This document shows positions 36,801 through 47,712 of a stretch of DNA of 64,000 bases, one piece after another. The translations under genes were made by a program, and so were the position numbers. The notes under the pieces were generated by a model. That model was given only the letters and a program-made list of their open reading frames with translations, was not told the origin of the DNA and did no database searches. The number at the start of each line of letters is the position of its first letter. Position 1 is the first letter of the stretch. The DNA comes from Euglena gracilis (Eukaryota; Euglenida; Euglenophyceae; Euglenales), in assembly GCA_039621445.1 (NCBI GenBank), contig CP154955.1:35036640-35100639 (forward strand). Reading direction: 5' to 3'.

Positions 36801-37302
36801 GTCTTGGTGTTTGAAGTCACACAAAAGCGCTGGAGGTCAGAAAACTCCCATTTTCATCTGAAACTCCTTCTATTCCCCACTCATGATCTCCAAGTTCGAA
36901 AGAGCTGATATTCATCAGCTCTTTCGCCTCCCTTTGCTGAAATTCATTGGCCGAGAGGAGAGGGCACCTGAGGATGGGACACATATAATGCAGCGAACTG
37001 CGGTGGGCACCTGTGCAAAAGGAATCCAAGGATGCAAACAAAAAGAACATAATCAAAACATGAGCTTTCCAGTGTGTATCCACTGCAGGGGGGGGGGTCG
37101 CATTGAAACGAATTAACTGAGGGAATCAAACCAAAGCAATCTCACTTCCCACACCGTTTGGCTCGCCACCGAAACTGCTGGAACACAATGCATTTGACTG
37201 CAGCACGAGCCAAAGGTCCGCCGTTGGTCACAGGGTGGCTGTAATACCGCAGGAGACTCAACCGCCAGACAGCCACATGGCAGTGGCAATGCCAAAGCGG
37301 TC
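30882..37302 (-). CDS. Unrecognised multi-exon gene with a Ser/Pro-rich middle
   Basis: Exons in coding order: 37,302-37,146; 36,967-36,821; 36,464-36,191; about 35,897-35,720; an unresolved pair between 35,680 and 35,324; 33,440-33,317; 32,550-32,435; 31,765-31,675; 31,267-31,115; 31,021-30,882, ending in TAA. Phases agree at all junctions except around the pair near 35.5 kb, which spans a 14-G tract. The N-terminal part seen is globular (RYYSHPVTNGGPLARAAVK, LGDHEWGIEGVSDENGSF, LQLIFYDPSAFYRISSPLFS). The middle is Pro/Thr- and Ser-rich with an acidic patch (PSDSEEDFVVPKRRV). The C-terminus is again globular (WQDRGILFGVTWEELMGNHC). I do not recognise the family, and the first exons may lie further right. 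One intron holds the reverse transcriptase at 34.5-35.3 kb. Confidence 0.7.
31922..31948 (+). repeat. Poly(A) run of 27
   Basis: An uninterrupted A run lies in an intron of the minus-strand gene. No retroposed coding sequence is visible upstream of it. Confidence 0.9.
34467..35289 (-). mobile_element. Fragment of a DIRS-like retroelement reverse transcriptase
   Basis: The minus-strand frame carries the RT block with the first catalytic Asp (LDAYFHLML), the FGLNVLPEKF block, and the YLDDILL catalytic box at about 35,031-35,011. After a frameshift near 34,915 the next frame continues with LGFHLNLAQGKLQL and a helix-rich stretch of the kind that follows RT in DIRS/PAT elements. Such retroelements use a tyrosine recombinase rather than an integrase. 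No RNase H, recombinase or terminal repeats are seen here, so this is a decayed piece. It lies in the same orientation inside an intron of the host gene. Confidence 0.85.
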
Positions 37303-38653
37303 CTGAAATCCAAATGATCAAAGTTGGAAGCAAATGAACAAAAGGGGCACAGCCCTGTTGCCATCCTGTTCTGCCGCTTCCCTCGAATGTATGCTGTGAG
37401 GTGGAAGAAGGACTCAGCCCAAGCCTGGCACCTCGACGCGGGAACAACTTGTGGGGACTTTGAGGTGTGAACAATGATCCTACGCTTCCTTCGGGTTCTT
37501 TGAGAAAAAAGTGCCTTGACGAAAAAAAAATCCCCGTGCATACACGAGTCCCCTTTACTTCTTTTGAGTGGTTTTTGGAAAAATCTCTCAGTATACATTT
37601 TTCCATGGTCTTTCAGGGGGTTCCTGAAAACATGCACAGAGGGGGGCACATGCAAAACAACATAGAAATAGAAAAAAGCAGGATTACCTTCAAAATTCCA
37701 TTGGAAATTCCCTAAAGCTCCCAGCATTCTGCAATAATCTGGCGCAAAAGTTGAAAATCCAAGGTCAAAGAACTTGGTGACATTCCTAGGGGGTGAATTT
37801 TGGGTCGCCAGTCATTTCTTTTGATGGTCCTTTCGACAATTTTTTTTTAACTGAAACGGTCTGCGACAGGATGTACTTAGCATTGACAAAACGGGCTAAA
37901 CAAACCCCAGTCAATGCCCAAATTCACGCTGCATTTTCCCTGCACTTTACTTCTGCTTCCCAGGGGTTACTAAATATTTTTGGTTTGCGTCACCCCACAG
38001 GTGCTTCCTTGTAATTGCGGAGAGAGGTCCTGTGCATAAGGGTGATGCAAACAGGCAGAATGGGGTTTTGGTAATTCGCATATTTTGCGCCATTTTTGTT
38101 TTAACTTTGTTTTATTCACTTTTTCCTGACTTTGGTTCTTCGTTTTTATTCCGCAATTTTCGTAATTCCTCTGGAAAAGGCCAAAGGAAGAAATCAAAAT
38201 AATTCGTTTAAATATTTTCTGTTGGAGAATATTTTATACAAATTTTGTATTAATATTCATATTCATCATCTGTGTGTTTAAAATTTTCAGCCAACAAATT
38301 GCATTCTTCAGCGGAGCAGCATGTCCCCGAAATTATGTAAAAATGCAAGTTTAGAACCTGTTAGCTTGAACCCCAACAATGTGAGAAATCCAACTTTTCA
38401 TTCTTTTCTTTGATGGTCGGTGTTGTACGCCCCCAAATTGGATGCCTTACCCGAGGGGACAAAGAAGACATAAGAGGAAAGAAAAAATGTAAAACCCAAA
38501 AGAATAAGTCTCTCAAATTGTATCCCAATCCACCTCGCTCCTATAAAACAAAAAAAGTCTTCAGTTTTCACTAAAAAATGAAATACAATTAGCAAAAAAA
38601 ACAGCATAAAGATATTTACTTCATCGACTTTCTCATGGTGGCTTTTTCCCCAG

Positions 38654-41051
38654 GCGATGTTCATTGAGTTCAAGCAAAAATTGTGGGAAGTGAAATTTAC
38701 AAAAAAAATGTTTCTTGATCACTCTTCTGGAATATGCCCTCGATATGCCAATGACAGTGTCCTTAGCATTAGCATACCATTGCTTAGCAAGGGGCCTGCA
38801 AAAGCTTTAGATTCTTTGATTTGCAAAGTGAAGAGTGAAATGTCTAAGAACCACACCATTGCTTAACACCCCACCCCACCCCCGGGGGGGGTGACTGACT
38901 GGTTTTCTGGCAAGAGCCCCCCCCCCCCCGGGTGGGGCAGGCCCGAAAATGAAAAAGCGGCTGGCTTGGCGCCAAAGGCGCCGGAAAATTTATGGAATTT
39001 TTTGAGATTTTTGGCAATATGCCTTGCCAACATAAATGCATTCCAGAGAGGCCAATCTCCCCCGGGGGGGGGGGATAAGTTGACCGAGCCAGTCACTTTT
39101 TTGGGAAAAAGTGACTGGCTGGTTTTTTCAGAGTGGAAAGTGACCCCCCCCCTTGATAGACTTCAGCTGCCCAACCAAACAATCTTTTCATTCGCTAACA
39201 GACAAACTTGGGGCATGGTCTTCAAACCAAATTACTATACTTCACCGAGGATTTTTCCCTTTTGAATAATTCCCCATTTTTTGCACAGAATTGGAAGAAT
39301 TGGACCCAATCGATAAATCCCCCCCCAATTTTTAGGGGGGAGTTGGGTTTGGGGATGGTTCTGGCACAAAAAAAAATCCCTGGCGCCGAAGGCACTTCCT
39401 TTGCATAATTTTGGAACAATGCCAAAATTTCCTTTTTGAAGGATATTCCTTTGTGTCGAACCCAGCAATGACCTAAAACTCGTGCGATTTTTGGTTTTTG
39501 GCACCCCATGGTGGGTCGGTCAATTATCCCCCCCCCCCCCGGTTTCCGGCTCCATGGGGGGGTCCACAGCAACGTATAATAATCCACCTCAAATTCCCAC
39601 ACCTGCCCCCAACTTGAAAAAAAAGCCTGACGTTGTAGCTTATGGGGATGTGTGAAATTATACACCTTTCAAATTATATAGATGCCCAGTGAAACTTTTG
39701 GAAAAAATTTGCGCGATGTGGTTTAGATTGAAAATTTTCACTTGAAACTGCTGGTTTAATTCACTGAATCATTGACCAAACTCCACTTTTGTCTGCCCCC
39801 ATTGGGTGCAAAACCAGATGTTGACTGTGATTCCCCCGATTGTGCAGCCTCCTCATTTTATTAAGCCATCTTCATTGGCTTTTGACACAGAGCTGAACAG
39901 GACAGAAGAGGTTGGAGAACCACTACCTCCACCTCCACCTCGACCTCAGATCACAAAAAGAATTGCATCTTTCAAACAAATTAGTGAGGGGGGTGATGGT
40001 TGCAAGGGTTGGGAACCAGGGGATTTCTTAAGGACCCCCCCCCGGGGGGGTCCAGCCTCCGGCTGGCAAAAAGGCTGCTGGCTGGATCTGAGCTGGCTGG
40101 CTGGACCCCCCCCCCGGGGGGTGGGGGGGGAGGGGGGGTCCGGGGGCTGGAGGGGGCTGGGCTGGGCTGGGTCAGTGAAAAACAAAATCTTCTAAATTTT
40201 TTTGCCATTTTCGACATTTTGGTGGAGATCAAGCCTGGTGGGCTGTGATGGAGGCTGTGGGGGGCTGGGGTGAGGGGGAAAAATGTAGGCATGGGTGGCC
40301 TGGGCAGCCCAGTTGGCTGGCCAGCCTGCGGCCAGCTGGCCCAGCCTCCGGCCGGGTTGGACCCAACTTTATTTCACTCAACCCCCAGGGGGGGGGGGGC
40401 TCCCAGCCCGAATTTGGGCTGCTGGCTGGTTTTGAGCTGGCTGGCTGGCTGGACCCCCCCTGGGGGGTAGGGTACCCTCCGGCTTAAGAAATCCCCTCTT
40501 GGGAACACACTCACCCCCATAAATGGACCCTGATTCCGAAAGCCAAAAAATTCTTGGCCGAATTTTGAGCCACAGCATCAGAGGTGTCATTTGCAGGTCA
40601 GGATTTTTTCTAAAGACCCTGAGGGGGGTCCCCCCCACCACCCGGCATAGGGCCCCCCTGTGTGCACTGTGGCATAGGGCCCCCCCGGGGGGGGGGGGTA
40701 GGAACCCCAAAATCGGTCGTTTGGGAGCATTTCCCAAAAAATCCCAGTGGCCCGGAATCCCCCAAGTGGGCCACTCACTCCCCCTCCTCGCGGGTGTCTT
40801 CTGAGCTAAAAAAAAACAAACTTGTTTTAGGTTGTGGCAGAAGGAGGAACAACAAAGAAAACAATTCATGGGTTAATGATTCACAAGAAACCCAGAAGCA
40901 CATGGGAAGGAAACCTCTTGTTTCAACAGAAGAGAAAGGGCTCTCGTGTGGCATTTCATCTTGGTGCCATTCACCCAATATCTTGAGTCCTTCTGGACAA
41001 CAAGTGCCCAGTGAGGACGAATCAATCCACTTCTCCAAAACTGACCACTGA
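38654..41051 (+). CDS. Last three exons of an unrecognised gene
   Basis: Exons 38,654-38,827, 39,848-39,983 and 40,831-41,051 join in phase (0, then one base carried), with acceptors CCCCAG, GTGCAG and TTTTAG. They give 176 residues ending in TGA. The first exon encodes an ordinary mixed peptide (NDSVLSISIPLLSKGPAKAL). The second has a poly-Pro stretch followed by a basic segment (PRPQITKRIASFKQ). The last is hydrophilic with Ser, Glu and Lys and looks disordered. Third positions are AT-leaning. Earlier exons may exist, for instance near 37,860-37,970. No family is recognised. Its 3' end is only 107 bases from the Tc1 element. Confidence 0.7.
38850..39150. repeat. Second CCATTGCTTA-type element with GGCGCC hairpin
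   Basis: ACCATTGCTTAAC at the left is followed by G/C tracts, GACTGACTGG and AGTGACTGG words, and a perfect hairpin GGCGCC-AAA-GGCGCC at 38,968-38,982. The content and order match 10,848-11,170. The right terminus is not clear. It lies just downstream of the exon ending 38,827, in the intron. Confidence 0.7.
40010..40480. repeat. G/C-tract cluster with repeated GGCTGGCTGG words
   Basis: CCAGCC-TCC-GGCTGG (about 40,057) and CCAGCCTCCGGCCGGG (about 40,340) hairpins sit between G and C tracts, with runs of GGCTGGCTGGCTGGACCCC. It is intronic in the plus-strand gene. Confidence 0.65.
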
Positions 41052-41157
41052 AAAAAAATGCAAATATAAATATAAAGCAAACAATACAAAGAAGTAAAAA
41101 AAAAGCAACATGAATATACATAAAATAAAAAACTGGAAATATTACATTAAACGTGAC

Positions 41158-42556
41158 TACAATCTCGGACAAAACTACTCATACACTAAGATGGACATAT
41201 CTAATCATACAGCGAAAAAATGGGAATTTCTGTCAAGCACACGCCACTATGGCATTGGCGCAGAACAAGATCGCTTTGAAGACGGTTGCAGTTGGTAAAT
41301 GTTTCAATAGCGTGTTGGGCCCCCACGGGCACCAATGACGGCATCCATACGTCGTGGCAAGGAATCGTAAAGGCTATGGACATAAGCTACAGGAACTGCG
41401 GCAAACGCTTCCTGGAGTGCGGTCCAGAGTTGGTTGCAGCCGGCAAACACAGAACCCTCCAGTCGTTTCACAACGTAGGGCCAGATGTGTTCAATAGGGT
41501 TTAGGTCAGGGCTCATCGGCGGCCAGATGCCCATGTTGTGCTGGTTCAGCGCAGCCAAATGGTGGTGGAGGTTGCGCGGTGCGCCGGCGCCCCATCTTGC
41601 TGAAATGCCCATCCGCGGCCACTGCAGAATGGAGGGCAAGTGTATTGGCCTCTAGAAGACATTCGGATTCACACCAGGGTTGAATGAAAGGTTTGGCGGA
41701 TTGCAGGATAGCTTGATACGCTGTTGCATTGACTCTGTGTTGTCAGCGACGCAAACAAATGGCGCCGTTTGATTTCATGGCCGCCCAAACCATTACGGAC
41801 TCGGCCTTTTGCACAGTAGGAATTGTGTATTTGGCCATAAATTTTGATTCACGCTTCAGCTTCCAGCATCTGAAGGATTATTGATATACAGAAATTTGAT
41901 GCCAAAAATCTCGAATCCCCCAGTCACACCTTATTGGAACTCCGGGTCGAACAGAAAATATTTTCTCATCATTTTCTCATCATTTTTTTGGACCTGAATC
42001 ACTGCCCCAGGTGGCCTGCTGGTGAGGGCTGCCACCATGTCAGCATGTAGTTGCTTGGCCAACTGCTTAGCACCCCAGAATGGGTGTTTGTTAGCAAGGC
42101 GAAAGAGGGCATTTCGATACCTAAAAAGTTGAAACATTTGAAAAATATAACAAAGGAATGCCACAACACACCGCAGCCCCAGTTTTGAAGGTCTACCTCC
42201 AGCCGGTTGAACGGAAATGTTCCCAGAGGCACTAATTTGTTTGATCATGGACTGCACTGTGCTGCGGGGAATCTTCACCTGGGATGCAATTGCACCGTAG
42301 CTAAAGCCTTGGGAACGTGCTTGCCAAACCCTTGCTCTTAGAGCATCGCGCTCTTGGCCGGTGCGCTTGGGCGCCATGGTGGCAAAAAGCTTCTGCATAT
42401 ATGCAACGCAAAGAGCACCAGGCACTATGAGGGAAGATTGGCACGAGTTGCACCATATTATTCCCCCATCCCTTACAACACCTTTTTTTCCTTTCAGGGG
42501 CCTGTATGATTAGATATGTCCATCTTAGTGAATGAGTAGCTTTGTCTGAGACTGTA
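41158..42556 (-). mobile_element. Complete Tc1-type DNA transposon with 55-bp inverted ends
   Basis: The ends at 41,158-41,212 and 42,502-42,556 are inverted copies of 55 bases with four mismatches. Both begin at a TA, as expected of the TA duplication made by Tc1/mariner insertion. The element proper starts CA-TCTC-GACAAA. It carries a single minus-strand transposase gene, now broken. Length 1,395 bp between the TAs is usual for Tc1. Confidence 0.96.
41258..42377 (-). pseudogene. Tc1 transposase, inactivated
   Basis: From the ATG at 42,377 the frame encodes the N-terminal paired-like helix-turn-helix (GYxxIASQVKIPRSTVQSMI type) and a GRPSK linker. A 51-base segment at 42,171-42,121 with GT and AG ends interrupts the alignable protein without shifting frame, and reads as a small intron. 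The part carrying the first catalytic Asp is missing, so there is an internal deletion of roughly 80 residues near 41,900-41,960. The VMVWAAM block, the second Asp (FQQDGAPAH) and the third acidic residue (SPDLNPIEHIW) remain, with spacing that fits DD34E. In-frame stops and frameshifts lie near 41,750 and 41,570. Confidence 0.92.
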
Positions 42557-45500
42557 TTTTAAATCAATATTGTACTGAAAAAATTTAACAATATATTATA
42601 CCCAACCCATTTTCACCTTTTGCCAGGGAATTTTTTGCCTGACTTTGTGGCTCGTTCTCATCTTGGGGGGGGGGGGGCAGAAGAAGCTGAAAAAGATTTC
42701 GACGAAATATTCAGCTTGTCGAAGTCCATTGTGCAGGGTTTACCTGAATTTCGTGTTGGGGACCTCTCATTCGTGATTTTTCGTGATTGTTCGTGATTTT
42801 TCGAGCTATGAAAAACATCCTCGGGGCTTCCTGGCGCATTTTCCAACAGGGAAAAAGAGAGGAAAAAAAGAAGCAGAAATGTTGCAAAAATCACAAAACT
42901 GGATGAAATTGGTGCAGAAAATAGGCCAAAAAGCACCAATTTTTCAAAAATGCCCAAAACCCACAAAAAAAGTGACCATTGGAGCCTGTGGAGTGGTTTT
43001 TGGGTCGATTTTTGACTTCTTTTGATTTTTGCCCAAATAATTACCCCCCCAAATAATAAACCCCCCCTGGACCCCGACTTCGAGCGTCCAAATAATAAAC
43101 CAGGGGGATTATTATTTGGGGGGGGCTCACGAGGGGGGGCATCTTGAAAAAAACAACATCTGGGGGGGGGGGGAAGAATAAAATGCCATGGCAGAAAAAG
43201 GTCATCAAACGATAGCAACAGTTATTGTGCAAAGCCAAAAGCTCACCAGCTGCATTTGCAACTGCAAGAGCATCTTTTCTTCCTCCCGGCCTGGACACAA
43301 TTTTATTCACATCCATGAACAAGAGGGATGTTATGTGGGTGAAGATTTCTAGAAACACAAAAACCACAAAACAGCCAACTTTGCATGTCGGTCTAACCAC
43401 ACCAACAAACTAACAAAACCACAAAAGATCAATCAACCAACATTAATGATTTCAGCAGGCCCAGGGCCAAGCGAGCAGAGTGGCCTGGCGCCCCTGTTCA
43501 AATATTATTGGCACACTTGAAAAATGGAGATGAAGTCATGTCTCTCAGGACAAAAGGCGGCCCCCCTGACTCCAGGGTGGCCGCTGTTCTCCAAGACTGG
43601 GGAGGAGTTGGCTTAAAAAAAAATTGTGGGCATAACCCATTATGTGCTCAACCATGACCAGAAAGGTCTGGCTCCTGTCCTGTATTTTGTTGATGTGCTT
43701 CATGTCAAGGTGTCGGGAATTCAAAAAAAAAGAGTGTGAGCAGCCAACTCATGATTATCACAGCGTTATTTTGGTTGGTCAAAAAGATCAAATTTTGGAG
43801 GGTGAAATATCAAAATTTGGAGGGGCATAAATTTTCGCCCACATCCAGAAAATACAGGGTTGGTATTAACACCGTTGGCATCTTAAATGTGGCAGTTTGT
43901 GTGGGCTTAGGCCATGTCATGCCAGCATGTGGATTTTGTGAAGTTTTTGGTTTGTATTTCTGTCTATTTTTTGTATTTGTCCAATTTGAATGTGCATGAC
44001 TGCCTTTGTAAAAGAAAAACAACACCACCAAACACAAATTGTGGGCATGGGCCAATGTTACATCAATTCATGCGGAGGAGAAGCCTAAAGAATGCAGATC
44101 ATCAGGCAAAAAAACCACCACACGGATCAAAAAGCAGGTTCCAAATGACAAACAACGAGGGTTTGCACATCCCTCTTGTCCAAACTCCACCACAGCAACC
44201 CCCCAACCCCCAGTCTGACCAGCAGCCCCACCCCGACTTCCAAGCCAGGCCCTTTGCCACAGCATGGTGACCCGCCAAGAGGGGAGGTTTGGGGGTCGTC
44301 CATGCTTGGCACAAGGTTGCTTCAGTCGACCTTTGTTCGCCTATGTTTGGCCCAATCGCCTCAGTCTCTTGATCGCTCGTAGGTGTTTCCTCCTGGGTAA
44401 ATGCCACATGCAACCAAAATAACAAAACCCTTTGTGTGTCCATTTGTGAGCTTTTTTGACATCACTGACCACAATGAAGGAATGATGAGGGCGACCAAGG
44501 CGACCATGGTCGACACCCCCCCCCCAATCACATATTTCCCTCAGGGGCTTGTCACTAAGGGACTCCCCCTGGACTCCCTCTCCTATCTCGTCAAGTTTTT
44601 TGGGCTGTTTTCCCTGAAAAAGTCGGCACAAAACTGTGGGAAAATCCGAAAATTTAAAAAAATTTCGCCGTGAATATCTCCAAAAAAAACACCAACAAAA
44701 TCACAAAAATCTTACAACGATGGATAAAGAGCACCAAAGCAGCATTATTCAATTATTTTCCGATTATTTAACCCCCAACCCAAACGTGCTCCAAACCCCC
44801 TCCGGCAAGAAATGATGCATTTGCCCACCAACTCCACCAACTCCTTTAATTGTTTAAAACCAGTGGTTATCTTAAGCCGCAGGAGACCCTTCAACCATGC
44901 CCCTCCCGATCTTTATCTCACACCCTGGAGACCACAGCCTGGGTCTGAGACAAGGTCAGGGGGAATCGGGAGGGGGGGTACATGGTGTATAACTTTCTGA
45001 TCATTTCATCCCCGTTGAATGATTCCCCCCAACTTTTTCGGATTGTTCGGATGGGAATGTGTATGATGGAGCACAAAACCAGTGCGCTACAATCCTATCC
45101 CCCCCATAAATGACGCCCCCATGCGCAGGTGACACCCCCCCTTGGCCAGTTAAATCAAACAGTTCTCCACAAGTTGGACACAATATCCTCCGCAAGTTGA
45201 CGGTTTTTGGTCAATGGGAGTGTCATTTATGGGGGGAGTGGTAGAAGCTGCTCACCTCACTTTCGAGGATGATCAACTTCTCACCCTTTGCGGAAGTTTA
45301 TTGGGGTGGGAGGGAAGAAAAAAAGGGAACACCCACCACACTTTGGGAACCACAAATACCCCAAGACCTTCAAACTTGGCTTTATAGGCAGGGCTGGATA
45401 AGGGTAGATGTCAAAACCTCTACATTCATCATCTGAACCACCTCTACCTCCACCTCCACCTCCACCTCCATGTCACCTCCACCCTTACCCCACCCCCAGA

Positions 45501-45590
45501 CAGGCCACCCCTTGGGTAGCCTTGGACTCCCAAATGGTCCATTTGGGGGGGGGACAATTTGACACAGGGGGTACCTTGCCCCCCCCTCCT
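42557..45590. other. Mostly repeats between the Tc1 element and the 45.6-kb fold-back
   Basis: Apart from the weak plus-strand exons at 43.6-44.2 kb, this holds a G-tract module of AAATAATAA type at about 43,030-43,135 with facing halves, a C tract at 44,515, and a CCACCT run at about 45,425-45,475. Nothing else is recognisable. Confidence 0.5.
43630..44200 (+). CDS. Candidate plus-strand exons, unrecognised
   Basis: Open stretches with protein-like composition lie at about 43,618-43,710 (motif LNHDQKGLAPVLYFVDVLHV), 43,741-43,830 (motif HDYHSVILVGQ) and 44,040-44,200 (motif HAEEKPKECRSSGKKTTTRI). Joins are not secure and I do not recognise them. They may be gene remnants. Confidence 0.3.
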
Positions 45591-46056
45591 GAGCTCTTTA
45601 CATCCCTGATGGTGCTACGGCGAAGCAGATGTTTGAGGCATGTGGCCGCCAAGGAGGACGTCCGGCCCGACCTGGCGGCCCGGCCCAGCCCAGCTCAATT
45701 TTGCCAATATGGAGGCCCAGCCCATCCCGGCAGCCCAATCTGGCCCGGCCCAGCCCGGCTGGCAGCCCAACAGCCCCGCCCGGCCAGCGACCCGGCGGGA
45801 CCTAAAATAAAGCCCCTGGGACCCTCTATCGCCTCATATAGACTGCCAGAGACAGTTGCGCGCCTGGGCGGGGCTGCCAGCTGGGCTGGGCCGGGACGGC
45901 CATGTCGCCGGCAAGGCCGGGCTGCTGGGCTGCCGGCCAGGCCAGGCCGGGCCAGATTGGACTGCCGCCGCCAGGTCGGGTCGAACGTCCGCCCTGGCAG
46001 CCACATGCCTCAAACATCCGCTGCAGCATGGCACCATCAGGCACGTAAAGGGCTCA
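45591..46056. repeat. GC-rich fold-back element with 90-100 bp arms
   Basis: The left arm (45,591-45,688) contains CTGATGGTGCTACGGCGAAG, CAGATGTTTGAGGCATGTGG and CGACCTGGCGGC. The right arm (about 45,966-46,056) is its inverse with a few mismatches. The interior is built from GGCCCGGCC and GGGCCGGG words that also face each other. A half copy with GCA-ATGTTTGAGGC and the GGCCCGGCCCGG interior is at about 50,455-50,535. Confidence 0.9.
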
Positions 46057-46969
46057 GCACTACTCAAAACCTGGTTCTAACCCCCCTCTTTTTCCTGGTG
46101 GTAAGTTTCACTCTAACTCTGAAGAGATAAGAGCTCATCAATCCCCCCTCCGTATAAGATCCCCCTGGCCGTGGCAAGGCCCCATTTTTTGACCCAATTT
46201 GGGGGGATTCTTCCCTTGGACGGAAGGCCAATTTGGGGGGCGGTAAACCCCCCAGGAAAACGGCCAACCTGGCGCGGTGATGTTCCAAAAACTGAATGGT
46301 CAATTTGGGCCAGCAGGGTTGGATTGAGGTTGAGGTTTGAGAGATATTTACCTCTCTTTGTTAAAATTCTTTTCATTGAGCCTTTTTCCTTTGGATTTTG
46401 ACACAGAGGTGACGCCTCAAATTTGGCATTTTTTTTTGCTTCAAAACGCATCCCACTTGGGTTAGTAATGAGAAAATGTCTTCCAGGTGGGTGGTTTCGA
46501 ACATTGTCATCTAAGGTATGCGACGAGAATGGCCAAATTCTGATTTCTTCACAAGAATTCTTTTCATTTGGGACAAATTTTCATTTGTAGAGCCACTTTT
46601 GTTTGGATCTTGACATACAGGTGGCATAGAGGGACAGAGGAGTTACCTCTCCGGTCCTGCATGGACAATTACTTCCCTGCCTGAGTCAAAAAGTTATGGT
46701 ACCCTACTGAGGGGATCCAACCAACCCCCTTTTCCCGGCCAACAGCTCCCAGCCGGGTTGCACACCTCCCCTCGGGGTCTGCTAAAATAAAGTTAGGCCG
46801 AGCCCAACTTTACTATTTTGTTTTATTTTATTTTATTATTTTTATTAGTTAATTAATACTACCATTTTCATCAATCAACCAGCATAAATTTTGCACCAAA
46901 ATTTTTTCCTTGTAAAACTCCAAAAATTCCGGTGTAAAAAAGATCACAAAAATGGTCATGTGAGAATTT

Positions 46970-47375
46970 AAACCCCCCCACTTATAAACCCCCCGGGGTT
47001 TATAGGATCCGGTTTGGTTGGTCGGCCGAAGGGGGGGGGGTTATAGGTGGGGGGGGGGGTTCATAAGTCCCAGAATTGTTGGTGAAAATCCGACCCCCCC
47101 CCAAAATGACCCCAAACCCGCCCGAAATTGGCAATTTTTGGCAAATTTGGTCAAAAATGGCATTTTTGGTGATGGTCGGTCTCAAAAAACTGCCAAAAAA
47201 TCAGTTTTTGGGTGGTTTGCGGCCGAAAAATCGTCCCCGGCGGTTTGCATTTTTCTTCCCCAGGGGGGGGGGGGGGGGTTATAGGATCCAGTTTGGTTGG
47301 TCGGCCCGAGGGGGGGGTTTGTAGGTGGGGGGGTTTACAGGTGGGGGGGTTTATAAGTGGGGGGGGGGTTATTCG
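46970..47375. repeat. G-tract element with TTATAGGATCC words; includes the 13.1-kb repeat
   Basis: TTATAGGATCCGGTTTGGTT (about 47,000) and TTATAGGATCCAGTTTGGTT (about 47,280) flank about 210 bp that match 13,139-13,345 in reverse. Both are followed by a GGTCGGCC word and a G tract. Outer modules of TTATAAGTGGGG or TTATAAACCCCC type face each other. No coding content. Confidence 0.82.
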
Positions 47376-47712
47376 TGTTTTTGCCTCAAAATTTGGGCTC
47401 CAACCAGCAGTTTCATTGTAAAAAGGGCAAATAAAAATTCCAAGCATGGGTCGTAATCCATCCTGAAACAACAAATAAGATGGCCCAAACATCCATTCAA
47501 AATGATCCTTGAATAAAGAGAAACCTTGGGGCAAGGCTGGCATTTTTTGTTTTTTTTTGAAAAAGAAAAGTTAAGTTCTCTGTAAAAAAAAAACCACAAA
47601 AACGGGGTTTTTTTTTAAAATGAACTCATACTAGGCAATAACGTCTCCTCATGTCCTACCGAACGCAAACGCACCTTCACGACTGAAAATTTTGCTTTTT
47701 GTTGTTCTTTTT

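Noticed and set aside
45408-46130. Plus-strand 240-codon frame
   Set aside because: It runs through the GC-rich fold-back, so both arms encode mirrored low-complexity peptide.
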